From JAIFWC01 sp035688135 (GTDB lineage Bacteria; Patescibacteriota; Saccharimonadia; Saccharimonadales; UBA10212): a DNA stretch of 14,019 nt. The notes beneath the pieces were generated by a model. The model was not told where the DNA came from, searched no databases, and saw nothing but the letters and a program-made list of their open reading frames with translations. Where the stretch lies: contig DASSNG010000052.1 of the NCBI GenBank assembly GCA_035688135.1, positions 1 to 14,019 of the forward strand, written 5' to 3'. Of the stretch, positions 7,445 through 13,223 are shown piece after piece (within the stretch, counting starts at the first letter, position 1; each line of letters begins with the position of its first letter). The position numbers and the translations under genes were made by a program.

Positions 7445-8016
7445 ATCCTTACCCCGCCCGCTAACCCTGATAATTCTCCCGGCAGGGTCCCGTTTATGGA
7501 ATGAGCTTGCAGCCTGTGGCCCAAGACGGCATGGATGCCTGCGATGGCGTCCTGATTGGTGTCAGACGAGTGGAGGACATTCCTTTGGGTTAAAATGACT
7601 GTTACTTCGTCCTGCCGCGGGTGTTCCTGATTCTCCCAAAGGACGATTTCCTCCGGGGAAAGCTGGGCGTCCCTGCTGAACATAAGGCGGATAGGACCGT
7701 CGCTCCCATCGGGAGACTTCTTAAGGATATTGAGCCTGTCTTGTGATTCGGGGCCGGCACCCGTGATAATCAGAGCCAGTACTTCTTTACCAATCAGATA
7801 CTGCTTCATCGCGCGGTAAAAATGCTCGGCTACAGAACTTCTGTAAATCACGTCTATGGATCCAGGGGTCAAACAGGACCTTTGCGCATAAACCACTTCC
7901 AAACCGCTGTCCCTTATGACCTCTATGATTGGCCCCTGGTCCTTTTCAAATCCGGGCTTTATCAGCCCGAAGGCTACTTCATCTTGCGGCAGCGTTATGC
8001 ACTCTCCTGCGCTCAT
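7441..8016 (-). CDS. Divergent nucleoside diphosphate kinase-like protein
   Basis: This 191-residue protein retains scattered nucleoside diphosphate kinase signatures: FGLIKP at residues 16-21 (K20 in the place of the conserved Lys), EHFYRAMKQYLIGKEVLALI at 64-83, like the F..L..Y..SGPV.. segment, GPIR at 107-110, and NVLHSSDT at 146-153, matching NxxH(G/A)SDS with the phospho-accepting His as H149. It is not a housekeeping form: R110 to H149 is 39 residues, against about 13 in ordinary enzymes, and the C-terminus is extended. It may make NTPs for sugar activation in this operon, or act as a phosphotransferase on another target. Both ends overlap neighbouring genes by ATGA. The fold call is moderately sure, the activity unsure. 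Confidence 0.7.
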   Translation of the reverse strand: MSAGECITLPQDEVAFGLIKPGFEKDQGPIIEVIRDSGLEVVYAQRSCLTPGSIDVIYRSSVAEHFYRAMKQYLIGKEVLALIITGAGPESQDRLNILKKSPDGSDGPIRLMFSRDAQLSPEEIVLWENQEHPRQDEVTVILTQRNVLHSSDTNQDAIAGIHAVLGHRLQAHSINGTLPGELSGLAGGVRI

Positions 8017-9725
8017 GCCGACATCGCCTCAATATAGCCTATAAGCTGTTTAAGGCCCCGCGCGCCGGGTCTAGAAGCTACGTACGCGCAGCGGCGCCTA
8101 TAATCCTCAACTGAATTCTTCACTCCTAGAAAATAAGTATTTTTGGGCCGATATGATTTACCGGCTTCGTCATCGCCGATTATAAATATAGGATATCCCG
8201 GGTATTTAGCGTCGCGGATTATACTGGCGGCGGCGACTTTGTTATTGCTGGGGAAAAAGGCGTGCAGCTTTCCCGGAATAGTACCGCCCTCAATCACTAC
8301 CCCTTTTTCGCCCAGCGTAGACGCCAGGTGCTTCCTAAGCCTATCCGCTTCCTTTTTATCAAGCTCCCCATCCGCTTTCACATATAGGCTTTGGGTAAAT
8401 TGGCGCTCCTCAGAATAAGACATCGTAACTTCCTGGTGGGGGTACCTTTTTTTGTATAGTCCGAATTCCTCTGTTATCAGTTTTTTCAGGAGCCCTTTTA
8501 CGGAGTTGTTCGGCACCAGCTCAGAGAACACGCCTTTTTTATCGGGCAGATAGGCTATGGCACCTCCTTCGGTGATAATAGGCCCGTTAAGCCCAAGTTC
8601 GCGGTAAATAGGCGCGGCCCCGGAAAGCACCCTGTTGGTGTTTATCCCGATGACAGAACCCTCTGACATTAGCGTCCTGAGAAGATTTATGAAATAGCGC
8701 TTGCGGTAATAGTATCTGCCTTTTGAGACCAGGGTTTCATCCAGGTCGAAAAATATCAGCTTGGGACCCTTATGCCTGATCATCTTCGTACTATCCACCC
8801 GCAGCCATTGGTCAACCGGAGAAGCGTTGATACGCCCCGCAATTAAAAGCTCGACTTTCAGCGCCAGTTTGAACACCCTCATAATAAGCAGATAAATAAG
8901 CCACTGGGCTTTCAGATCCATGCCGGCCGCCCGCCATTTTTTCCAGTCCGTCTTTCTGTAAAGCAAGTGCCTGATAGCGGAGAAGCTTTCGAACCAGCCT
9001 AATACCTTCATGACCTCAACTGATGTGCGGCGGTAGGTGCGCCACCAGTCATAGACACCCGTGATGGGATACGCGTAAACTTTGGCGTTTTCCACCTCCT
9101 TTATTGCCTTCGGGCCATATTTATAAAGGATATAGGCTGATAGGTATATATCATCAACCAGCAGCAGGCCGTATAGCTTAAGCCTTGGCGCTCTTTCCGC
9201 CAGGCGCCGTACTTTTTGGTCGCTGGGAACTTTCCAGACCTTAGTGGCGAAGCACCGGCCGTGAAAGTAGTAGCGCGGCGTGAGCATCACGCCTGAACAG
9301 TAAAGTCTATATAACGATGTTATAAATCCGGCTTCTTTACCGGCAATCAGTTCGGTCTTGGCGTAAGCCAAGACGGTCTTACCGCTCATAACCTTCAATA
9401 AATTGCCGATGGTGTGCCGGCCTAACCGGCTGTCGGCGTCCACGAAGATATAAACATCAGCGTAATTTCTGGCGACTATCAGGCGCTGCGAACGTATCAG
9501 GCCGCGGGTAGAAGTTTCAATCAAAGAAATGTTTTTGGCGCGCGTATCATCAATGAACTCTCTAACCTTGTGCGCCGTGTCGTCGCTGCAATCGTTGGCG
9601 CACACTTCAATGCGGGCTTTTATCGCGCCGGCGGCTAATGATTTCTGAACGGATTCCAGGCAGCTTTGGATAGTGTCGGATTCGTTATGAGCGGATATAG
9701 CGACGACTATCTTGGCGTCTTTCAT
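8013..9725 (-). CDS. GT2 glycosyltransferase - HAD phosphatase fusion
   Basis: This is a two-domain protein of 570 residues. Residues 5-240 form a GT2 (GT-A) domain: VVAISAHNESDTIQSCLESV at 7-26, IEVCANDCSDDT at 39-50, the metal-binding VDADSR (D96-A-D98), and DDIYL at 191-195 as the likely acid motif. A hydrophobic linker (about 275-298) may touch the membrane. Residues 322-570 form a HAD phosphatase: motif I FFDLDETLVS (D327, D329), motif II with T363 in GINTNR, a Lys candidate at 486 or 496, and motif IV IGDDEAG (517-523), of the Cof/sucrose-phosphatase type. The fusion suggests glycosyl transfer to a phosphorylated acceptor followed by dephosphorylation, as in bifunctional mannosyl-3-phosphoglycerate enzymes (analogy only). 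It starts five bases after the preceding stop. Confidence 0.88.
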   Translation of the reverse strand: MKDAKIVVAISAHNESDTIQSCLESVQKSLAAGAIKARIEVCANDCSDDTAHKVREFIDDTRAKNISLIETSTRGLIRSQRLIVARNYADVYIFVDADSRLGRHTIGNLLKVMSGKTVLAYAKTELIAGKEAGFITSLYRLYCSGVMLTPRYYFHGRCFATKVWKVPSDQKVRRLAERAPRLKLYGLLLVDDIYLSAYILYKYGPKAIKEVENAKVYAYPITGVYDWWRTYRRTSVEVMKVLGWFESFSAIRHLLYRKTDWKKWRAAGMDLKAQWLIYLLIMRVFKLALKVELLIAGRINASPVDQWLRVDSTKMIRHKGPKLIFFDLDETLVSKGRYYYRKRYFINLLRTLMSEGSVIGINTNRVLSGAAPIYRELGLNGPIITEGGAIAYLPDKKGVFSELVPNNSVKGLLKKLITEEFGLYKKRYPHQEVTMSYSEERQFTQSLYVKADGELDKKEADRLRKHLASTLGEKGVVIEGGTIPGKLHAFFPSNNKVAAASIIRDAKYPGYPIFIIGDDEAGKSYRPKNTYFLGVKNSVEDYRRRCAYVASRPGARGLKQLIGYIEAMSA

Positions 9726-9730
9726 GGCAA

Positions 9731-10027
9731 TTACTGGATGAATACCGAATTAATCGTCTTCCAGCCTAACAGCGCGACTCTGCGCCGCTTCTGGAGCAGA
9801 AGCTCGTTGCCTATAGGCGTATATACTGCTTCTCCGGGCGCAGGCAGGGAAAGCCGGGACCTGGTGTAAATCTGGCCCTCTAAAAGGGCGTCATATACCG
9901 CCCCTTCCGGCATATCATCTCCTTTCCAGAGTACGGTTTCTACTCTGGTGGTTATTGAAGTGTCGGATATAGCCCCGCCTGGAATAGAGGCTAACTCTGG
10001 CACCACTATCCGGAACTTATCTTTCAT
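9731..10027 (-). CDS. Unrecognised 98-residue protein, first gene of the coupled operon
   Basis: I recognise no family. The protein begins MKDKFRIVVPELASIPGGAI and ends with a basic stretch (LLLQKRRRVALLGWKTINSV...). There is no signal peptide, membrane helix or cysteine, and the middle has several predicted beta strands (TSITTRVETVLWKG; GAVYDALLEGQIYTR; GEAVYTPIGNELLL). The ATG at 10027 is chosen because AAAGGA at 10038-10033 sits five bases upstream. An upstream TTG at 10054 overlaps the -10 box and cannot be transcribed from this promoter. Position at the operon head, five bases before the glycosyltransferase, makes a substrate, scaffold or regulatory role for the pathway possible. A ribosomally made modification substrate is speculative. 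Confidence 0.65.
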   Translation of the reverse strand: MKDKFRIVVPELASIPGGAISDTSITTRVETVLWKGDDMPEGAVYDALLEGQIYTRSRLSLPAPGEAVYTPIGNELLLQKRRRVALLGWKTINSVFIQ

Positions 10028-10045
10028 AAAAATCCTTTGTTGAAT

Positions 10046-10073
10046 ATTATACAATAACTATCCAATTGGTCAA
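10046..10073 (-). promoter_or_regulatory. Sigma70-type promoter of the six-gene operon
   Basis: On the minus strand the -35 box TTGACC (10073-10068) and a perfect -10 box TATAAT (10051-10046) are separated by 16 bases. The predicted start, near 10039, leaves a leader of only about 12 bases that contains the AAAGGA ribosome-binding site for the ATG at 10027. The box arrangement explains why this is the operon head. Confidence 0.75.
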
Positions 10074-10085
10074 TAACTAATAGTT
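10052..10085. repeat. Direct repeats and palindromes over the operon promoter
   Basis: CAATAACTA occurs twice (10052-10060 and 10071-10079), 19 bases apart start to start. A perfect CCAATTGG palindrome (10062-10069) lies between the copies. A further inverted repeat AACTA-A-TAGTT lies at 10075-10085. The copies cover the -35 and the spacer next to the -10, so a regulator bound here would block the minus-strand promoter. An operator role is inference from symmetry and position. Confidence 0.5.
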
Positions 10086-10127
10086 GCGCTAAGCAGTTTT
10101 GATTCAGTAACGGCGCGCGCTGATTAT

Positions 10128-10427
10128 GTGATGAAACACATAGCGCCAAATTTCAAAGGGTTATTAGATAGAGGTATGGCAAAGAAGACCACTGCGCAAA
10201 GGACCATGGAAGCCATCGGCATGATTCCGGCGGTAGCCGGAAATGGCATCTGGAACCTGGGCATAAAAGAGTTGACAGCCAAAAGCCTGGAGGCGTCAGT
10301 CAGAGAAGAAGTAAACGAGATGCTGGCAGATGGCTGGCTGCTGCTGCATATATACACCTTAAGGTACCGTGAAGACGGCACCTGGCGCGAACGCCCAATG
10401 GCCGTACTGGGCCGAACAGATTTATAA
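10128..10427 (+). CDS. Small unrecognised protein with VNxxLxxGWxLL-type motif
   Basis: The reading frame opens at GTG 10128 / ATG 10131 (99 or 98 residues), but no ribosome-binding site precedes those codons. The ATG at 10176 (83 residues, MAKKTTAQRTMEAIGM...) has a GAGG directly before it and may be the true start. The C-terminal half, EEVNEMLADGWLLLHIYTLR then RPMAVLGR, resembles the short VN..L..GW.LL... ..VLGR pattern of small uncharacterised bacterial proteins (DUF1737-like). No membrane helix or signal is seen. It is divergent from the six-gene operon and shares its repeat-bearing intergenic region, so joint control is possible. The opposite strand is also open here but gives a less protein-like translation. 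Confidence 0.6.
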   Translation: MMKHIAPNFKGLLDRGMAKKTTAQRTMEAIGMIPAVAGNGIWNLGIKELTAKSLEASVREEVNEMLADGWLLLHIYTLRYREDGTWRERPMAVLGRTDL

Positions 10428-10454
10428 ATCCGAACCACTGGAATTAGCGGCTAA

Positions 10455-10475
10455 CAGAGGTTATAATAGCCTCTG
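10455..10475 (+). promoter_or_regulatory. tRNA-Gln promoter -10 inside an inverted repeat
   Basis: A perfect TATAAT at 10462-10467 would start transcription near 10474, about 11 bases before the tRNA. The -35 is weak (TGGAAT at about 10439-10444, 17-base spacing). The box is framed by a perfect 6-bp inverted repeat, CAGAGG (10455-10460) and CCTCTG (10470-10475). Confidence 0.55.
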
Positions 10476-10484
10476 ATATTTTGA

Positions 10485-10559
10485 TGGCGAGTGGCCAAGC
10501 GGTAAGGCGCCTGACTCTGGATCAGGAGATCGTAGGTTCGAATCCTACCTCGCCAGCCA
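10485..10559 (+). tRNA. tRNA-Gln (anticodon CUG)
   Basis: A complete cloverleaf can be drawn. The acceptor stem TGGCGAG / CTCGCCA has seven pairs. The D arm has GCC/GGC with an AGCGGTAA loop, and the anticodon stem is CCTGA / TCAGG with loop CTCTGGA. The T arm is GTAGG / CCTAC with loop TTCGAAT. The discriminator is G and CCA is encoded (10557-10559). The anticodon C-T-G (10517-10519) reads the glutamine codon CAG. A U at position 1 of the acceptor is typical of tRNA-Gln. Confidence 0.95.
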
Positions 10560-10566
10560 TACATAA

Positions 10567-10590
10567 GCACTTTTAATAGGTGCATTTTTT
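10567..10590 (+). terminator. Rho-independent terminator after tRNA-Gln
   Basis: A short hairpin of GCACTT (10567-10572) and AGGTGC (10578-10583), six pairs with one G-U and a five-base loop, is followed by A and six T residues. The stem is weak, but the T-run and its place eight bases after the tRNA support termination. Confidence 0.6.
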
Positions 10591-10605
10591 ATTGATACTT
10601 AATTC

Positions 10606-11058
10606 ATGACAAAAGATTTACGGGTAGAAAGGTTAACAGAATATAGCCCTGGCGATGCCGCCGATTTAGGGTCCCTGCTGACAGCATTAAGCGGCAGGTT
10701 CACCGGAGAGCCCGTGCCAGAGAGCTTGTTGAGAGAAATCATTGAATCTCCCTATCATGATGAGTTGGTGGCGAGGCTTGAAGGAAGGATAGTCGGCGCC
10801 GCGACGCTGAGCATCATTATGGGCGCGGGAGCAGGAAAGAAAGGCTATCTGGAAGATTTTGTGGTGGATAAAAGTATTCGCCGCGGAGGTATAGGCACCC
10901 GGATCTGGCAGGAGATGATGTTATGGTGTGAAGAGCGAGGAGTGGACCTTGAATTTACCTCACGGCCGGAGAGGCAGGACGCCCACGAGTTTTATGCCTC
11001 GCGCGGGGCGAAAATAAGGCCTACGTCTGTTTTTCGGGTTCAGCTGATGGATGAATGA
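10606..11058 (+). CDS. GNAT family N-acetyltransferase
   Basis: This acetyl-CoA-dependent acetyltransferase has 150 residues, the usual size of the fold. The order fits GNAT: strand beta4 with GAATLSIIMG (about 63-72), then YLEDFVVDKSIRRGGIGTRI (about 80-99), containing the R/Q-x-x-G-x-G/A pyrophosphate loop as RRGGIG, helix 3 IWQEMMLWCEERG, and the HEFYASRGAKIRPTSVFRVQ C-terminal segment around the conserved Tyr. The substrate is unknown. The ATG at 10606 has no Shine-Dalgarno. A GATACT box at 10594-10599 would place transcription exactly on the ATG, so a leaderless mRNA is possible. It follows the tRNA terminator and probably starts its own unit. Confidence 0.88.
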   Translation: MTKDLRVERLTEYSPGDAADLGSLLTALSGRFTGEPVPESLLREIIESPYHDELVARLEGRIVGAATLSIIMGAGAGKKGYLEDFVVDKSIRRGGIGTRIWQEMMLWCEERGVDLEFTSRPERQDAHEFYASRGAKIRPTSVFRVQLMDE

Positions 11059-11105
11059 AGCTTAAGGCGGCTGTTTTTGTCCGCAGTACGATATACTAAT
11101 CTCAA

Positions 11106-11747
11106 ATGATGCACCCGATAGGGAGAAAAGAATTGTGGCATGCCCAGCTTGTGCTGCTGCTGGCCGTAATACTGCAGTTCACGATTCCCCACGAGCTGCG
11201 GGTAGGCAACCGATATATTCTGGCGGTCATTGAGCTTATCCTTATAGGCGGCATCGGCGTAACGGCACCTAAACGCCATCTCAGCCTGAAAGGCTTTAAC
11301 CGGTCCATTGCCGTACTTTTAATAGTAGTCGTTTCGCTGGCCAACATCGCCTCGCTGGTGCTGGTCATAAACGGGCTGCTGAATGGCACCGGCGTCCCCG
11401 GAAAAACCCTCGTCACCGCCGCTTTCACCATCTTTATAACGAACATCATCGCTTTTGGCTTATGGTACTGGGAGATTGACAGCCCCGGGCTGACCGGTGT
11501 TAAAAAACATGACGCCGAACCGCTATTCCAGTTCCCCAATATGCAGGACGGGGTTGCCAGGGGCAGCAAATGGGAGCCGACTTTTTTTGACTATTTATAC
11601 GTATCGATTACGAACGCGGTCGCCTTTAGCCCAACCGACACGATGCCGCTGACCCATTTCGTAAAATCCCTTATGAGCATCCAGGCGCTGATTTCCCTGC
11701 TGACAGTCGTTTTGGTTACCGCCCGGGCCGTTAACATTTTGGGTTGA
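11106..11747 (+). CDS. Multi-pass membrane protein with pore-loop-like C-terminus
   Basis: This 213-residue protein has about five membrane helices (roughly 13-29, 36-53, 67-91, 101-121, 186-208). Between the fourth and fifth, FFDYLYVSITNAVAFSPTDT (160-179) has the shape of a pore helix and loop, as in DUF1345-like proteins and two-helix ion channels, but without the TVGYG potassium filter. The following MPLTHFVKSLMSIQALISLL and ARAVNIL look characteristic of an uncharacterised conserved family. Channel function is inference. Two tandem ATGs (11106, 11109) follow a TATACT box at 11092-11097 with no ribosome-binding site, suggesting a leaderless message. Its stop overlaps the next gene as TGATG. 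Confidence 0.75.
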   Translation: MMHPIGRKELWHAQLVLLLAVILQFTIPHELRVGNRYILAVIELILIGGIGVTAPKRHLSLKGFNRSIAVLLIVVVSLANIASLVLVINGLLNGTGVPGKTLVTAAFTIFITNIIAFGLWYWEIDSPGLTGVKKHDAEPLFQFPNMQDGVARGSKWEPTFFDYLYVSITNAVAFSPTDTMPLTHFVKSLMSIQALISLLTVVLVTARAVNILG

Positions 11748-11977
11748 TGCGCCCGTTAAAAAGTCTTTTCAGGAAAACAGGGGTCACGATACTGGGGTTC
11801 GGCCTGCTGGTTGCCGGCGGCTTGCTGCTGGTGCTGCCCGGGCCGGGCATTGTGGTCATAATCCTTGGGTTGGTTGTGCTTTCCTGGGAATACGAGTGGG
11901 CCAAACACCATCTGCATAGGGTTCGGCAGCTGCATAAGAAGGCATTGTCTAAAACCAAAAGGAACATCCGGCCTTAA
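11747..11977 (+). CDS. PGPGW-family small transmembrane protein
   Basis: This 76-residue membrane protein has a hydrophobic segment at about residues 12-43 interrupted by the signature LPGPGIVVIILGL. The family is named for PGPGW; here the Trp is replaced by Ile. The segment VVLSWEYEWAKHHLHRVRQL begins a basic cytoplasmic tail. Function is unknown in the family. The start ATG shares its A with the TGA of the preceding gene (TGATG), which fits termination-reinitiation; an in-frame TTG three bases earlier is a less likely start. It is co-transcribed with the pore-loop-like membrane protein, suggesting a shared envelope role. Confidence 0.8.
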   Translation: MRPLKSLFRKTGVTILGFGLLVAGGLLLVLPGPGIVVIILGLVVLSWEYEWAKHHLHRVRQLHKKALSKTKRNIRP

Positions 11978-12023
11978 TCTTTTTTATAATCGTGCCCATC
12001 ATAGCGGGATAAGCTTAAGCATA

Positions 12024-12034
12024 TATGATAAAAT
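12024..12034 (+). promoter_or_regulatory. Extended -10 promoter before the CorA-like gene
   Basis: TGATAAAAT (12026-12034) is an extended -10 box with one mismatch to TATAAT; an overlapping TATGAT starts at 12024. Transcription would begin at 12041-12042, on the ATG. A second TATAAT at 11985-11990 could give a leader of about 45 bases. No clear -35 or terminator is seen in the 64-base gap after the PGPGW gene. Confidence 0.45.
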
Positions 12035-12041
12035 CGGGTAA

Positions 12042-13223
12042 ATGAAAATAAAAAAGGTGGCACTCGGCTACTGGTACCAGCGCACAAGCCTGCATCTGGC
12101 TGAAGTTAATGACTTCCTGCTTGGCGAGCCAAGCCCGCTGGACCTGAACCAGGACAAATTAAAGGATTTACGGAATTCCTTACGTATTGAGTCCATAAAA
12201 ACCGACGTTGATGTCTTGGAAAGGCTGGATATCGTTTTTGATAACGGCATCAGCGGCCGGATATATGAGGATGGACTGGTGCTGATATCCAAGAAACATG
12301 TGGAACTTAATTCGGATATAGAAGCCCTGAACCGGTTCTTTGAAGATAGGTTCCTGCCTGCCGTCAACTATTTATTCAGTCTGGGCGCGCCCGTGCCAAA
12401 AGAGCTGGCCGGAGTCAGTACGCCTACGCCTATTTTCATCGTAACCGATAATGCCACGCAAGAAGAAGCAAGGCATATATTAACTCCCCTGCAGCCGTTT
12501 TTTTCGGAAATCAGCGACAAGAATGTGCACATCCTGAAGGGTGGGAAGTATTACCTTATAAATATCCTAGGTGATTTTGATAAAGACGAGCACTTATTGG
12601 AATCGTTGATTTTCTTTAAAGAATTCAAAGCCCAGCTGCACCATTACCTTAACCTGCACCGGGTCCTTTGGGAAAAAATCGAAGATATCAAAGAAAAAGG
12701 CTCCATAAAGGGCAAAGAGGTCACACCCATGCGCTCTCAGCTGGAAGGCTACAAGAAAACAGTAGAGCTGATAGGCGGCCGTATAGAACAGATGAACCTT
12801 TATATACCGACTCGGGCAGCGATCGTGAACAAAAACGGCTGGGAAAAATTCCTCACCGGAGTCCTGGAATTCCAGTATGACAACCTGGACCATAACCTGG
12901 CTTATATAAAGTCTATCTGGGGAATGACTACCGCGTTCCTGGATTCCGCCATCCAAATCTTTACAGAGGTTTCGAGTCTTAGTACCCGGGATTCAGTAAA
13001 CGCGCTGACCATCATATCGAGTATAGGTGTAATCAGCGGCGTTTTGGGCTTTTTGACGGCCGACAAACTCCCGAGCGTCACGCATAACGGCATAGTATAC
13101 TTTGGGCTTCTGCTGCTTGGCACCATCGTCGTTAACCGGGCGCTTAGGTATATTTTTCAGCATGTCCGCTACAAAATTAATGACATCAAATTCGTTAAAA
13201 TCACTTCCGACCGGCATATATGA
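12042..13223 (+). CDS. Large cytosolic-domain protein with CorA-like C-terminal two-helix anchor
   Basis: This 393-residue protein has an alpha/beta cytosolic part (about 1-190, with strands such as IVFDNGISGRIYEDGLVLIS), a long helical region (about 190-318), and two closely spaced C-terminal membrane helices at about 319-339 and 350-372. That layout is the one seen in CorA/ZntB metal transporters. However, the GMN motif that follows the first pore helix in CorA is absent: the loop reads TADKLPSVTHNG. The final tail is basic (RYKINDIKFVK). It is either a diverged CorA-superfamily member or an unrelated membrane-anchored protein. No Shine-Dalgarno precedes the ATG. The stop overlaps the next gene by ATGA. 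Confidence 0.6.
   Translation: MKIKKVALGYWYQRTSLHLAEVNDFLLGEPSPLDLNQDKLKDLRNSLRIESIKTDVDVLERLDIVFDNGISGRIYEDGLVLISKKHVELNSDIEALNRFFEDRFLPAVNYLFSLGAPVPKELAGVSTPTPIFIVTDNATQEEARHILTPLQPFFSEISDKNVHILKGGKYYLINILGDFDKDEHLLESLIFFKEFKAQLHHYLNLHRVLWEKIEDIKEKGSIKGKEVTPMRSQLEGYKKTVELIGGRIEQMNLYIPTRAAIVNKNGWEKFLTGVLEFQYDNLDHNLAYIKSIWGMTTAFLDSAIQIFTEVSSLSTRDSVNALTIISSIGVISGVLGFLTADKLPSVTHNGIVYFGLLLLGTIVVNRALRYIFQHVRYKINDIKFVKITSDRHI

Noticed and set aside
10028..10054. Upstream TTG start (10054) for the 98-residue protein
   Set aside because: It overlaps the -10 box and would lie upstream of the transcription start; the ATG at 10027 has its own AAAGGA site.
10124..10438. Open frame on the minus strand opposite the small plus-strand gene
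   Set aside because: Ser/Phe/Met-rich translation without motif; the plus-strand frame has a recognisable GWxLL...VLGR pattern.
12042..13223. Annotating the gene as a bona fide CorA magnesium transporter
   Set aside because: The GMN signature is missing and only topology agrees.
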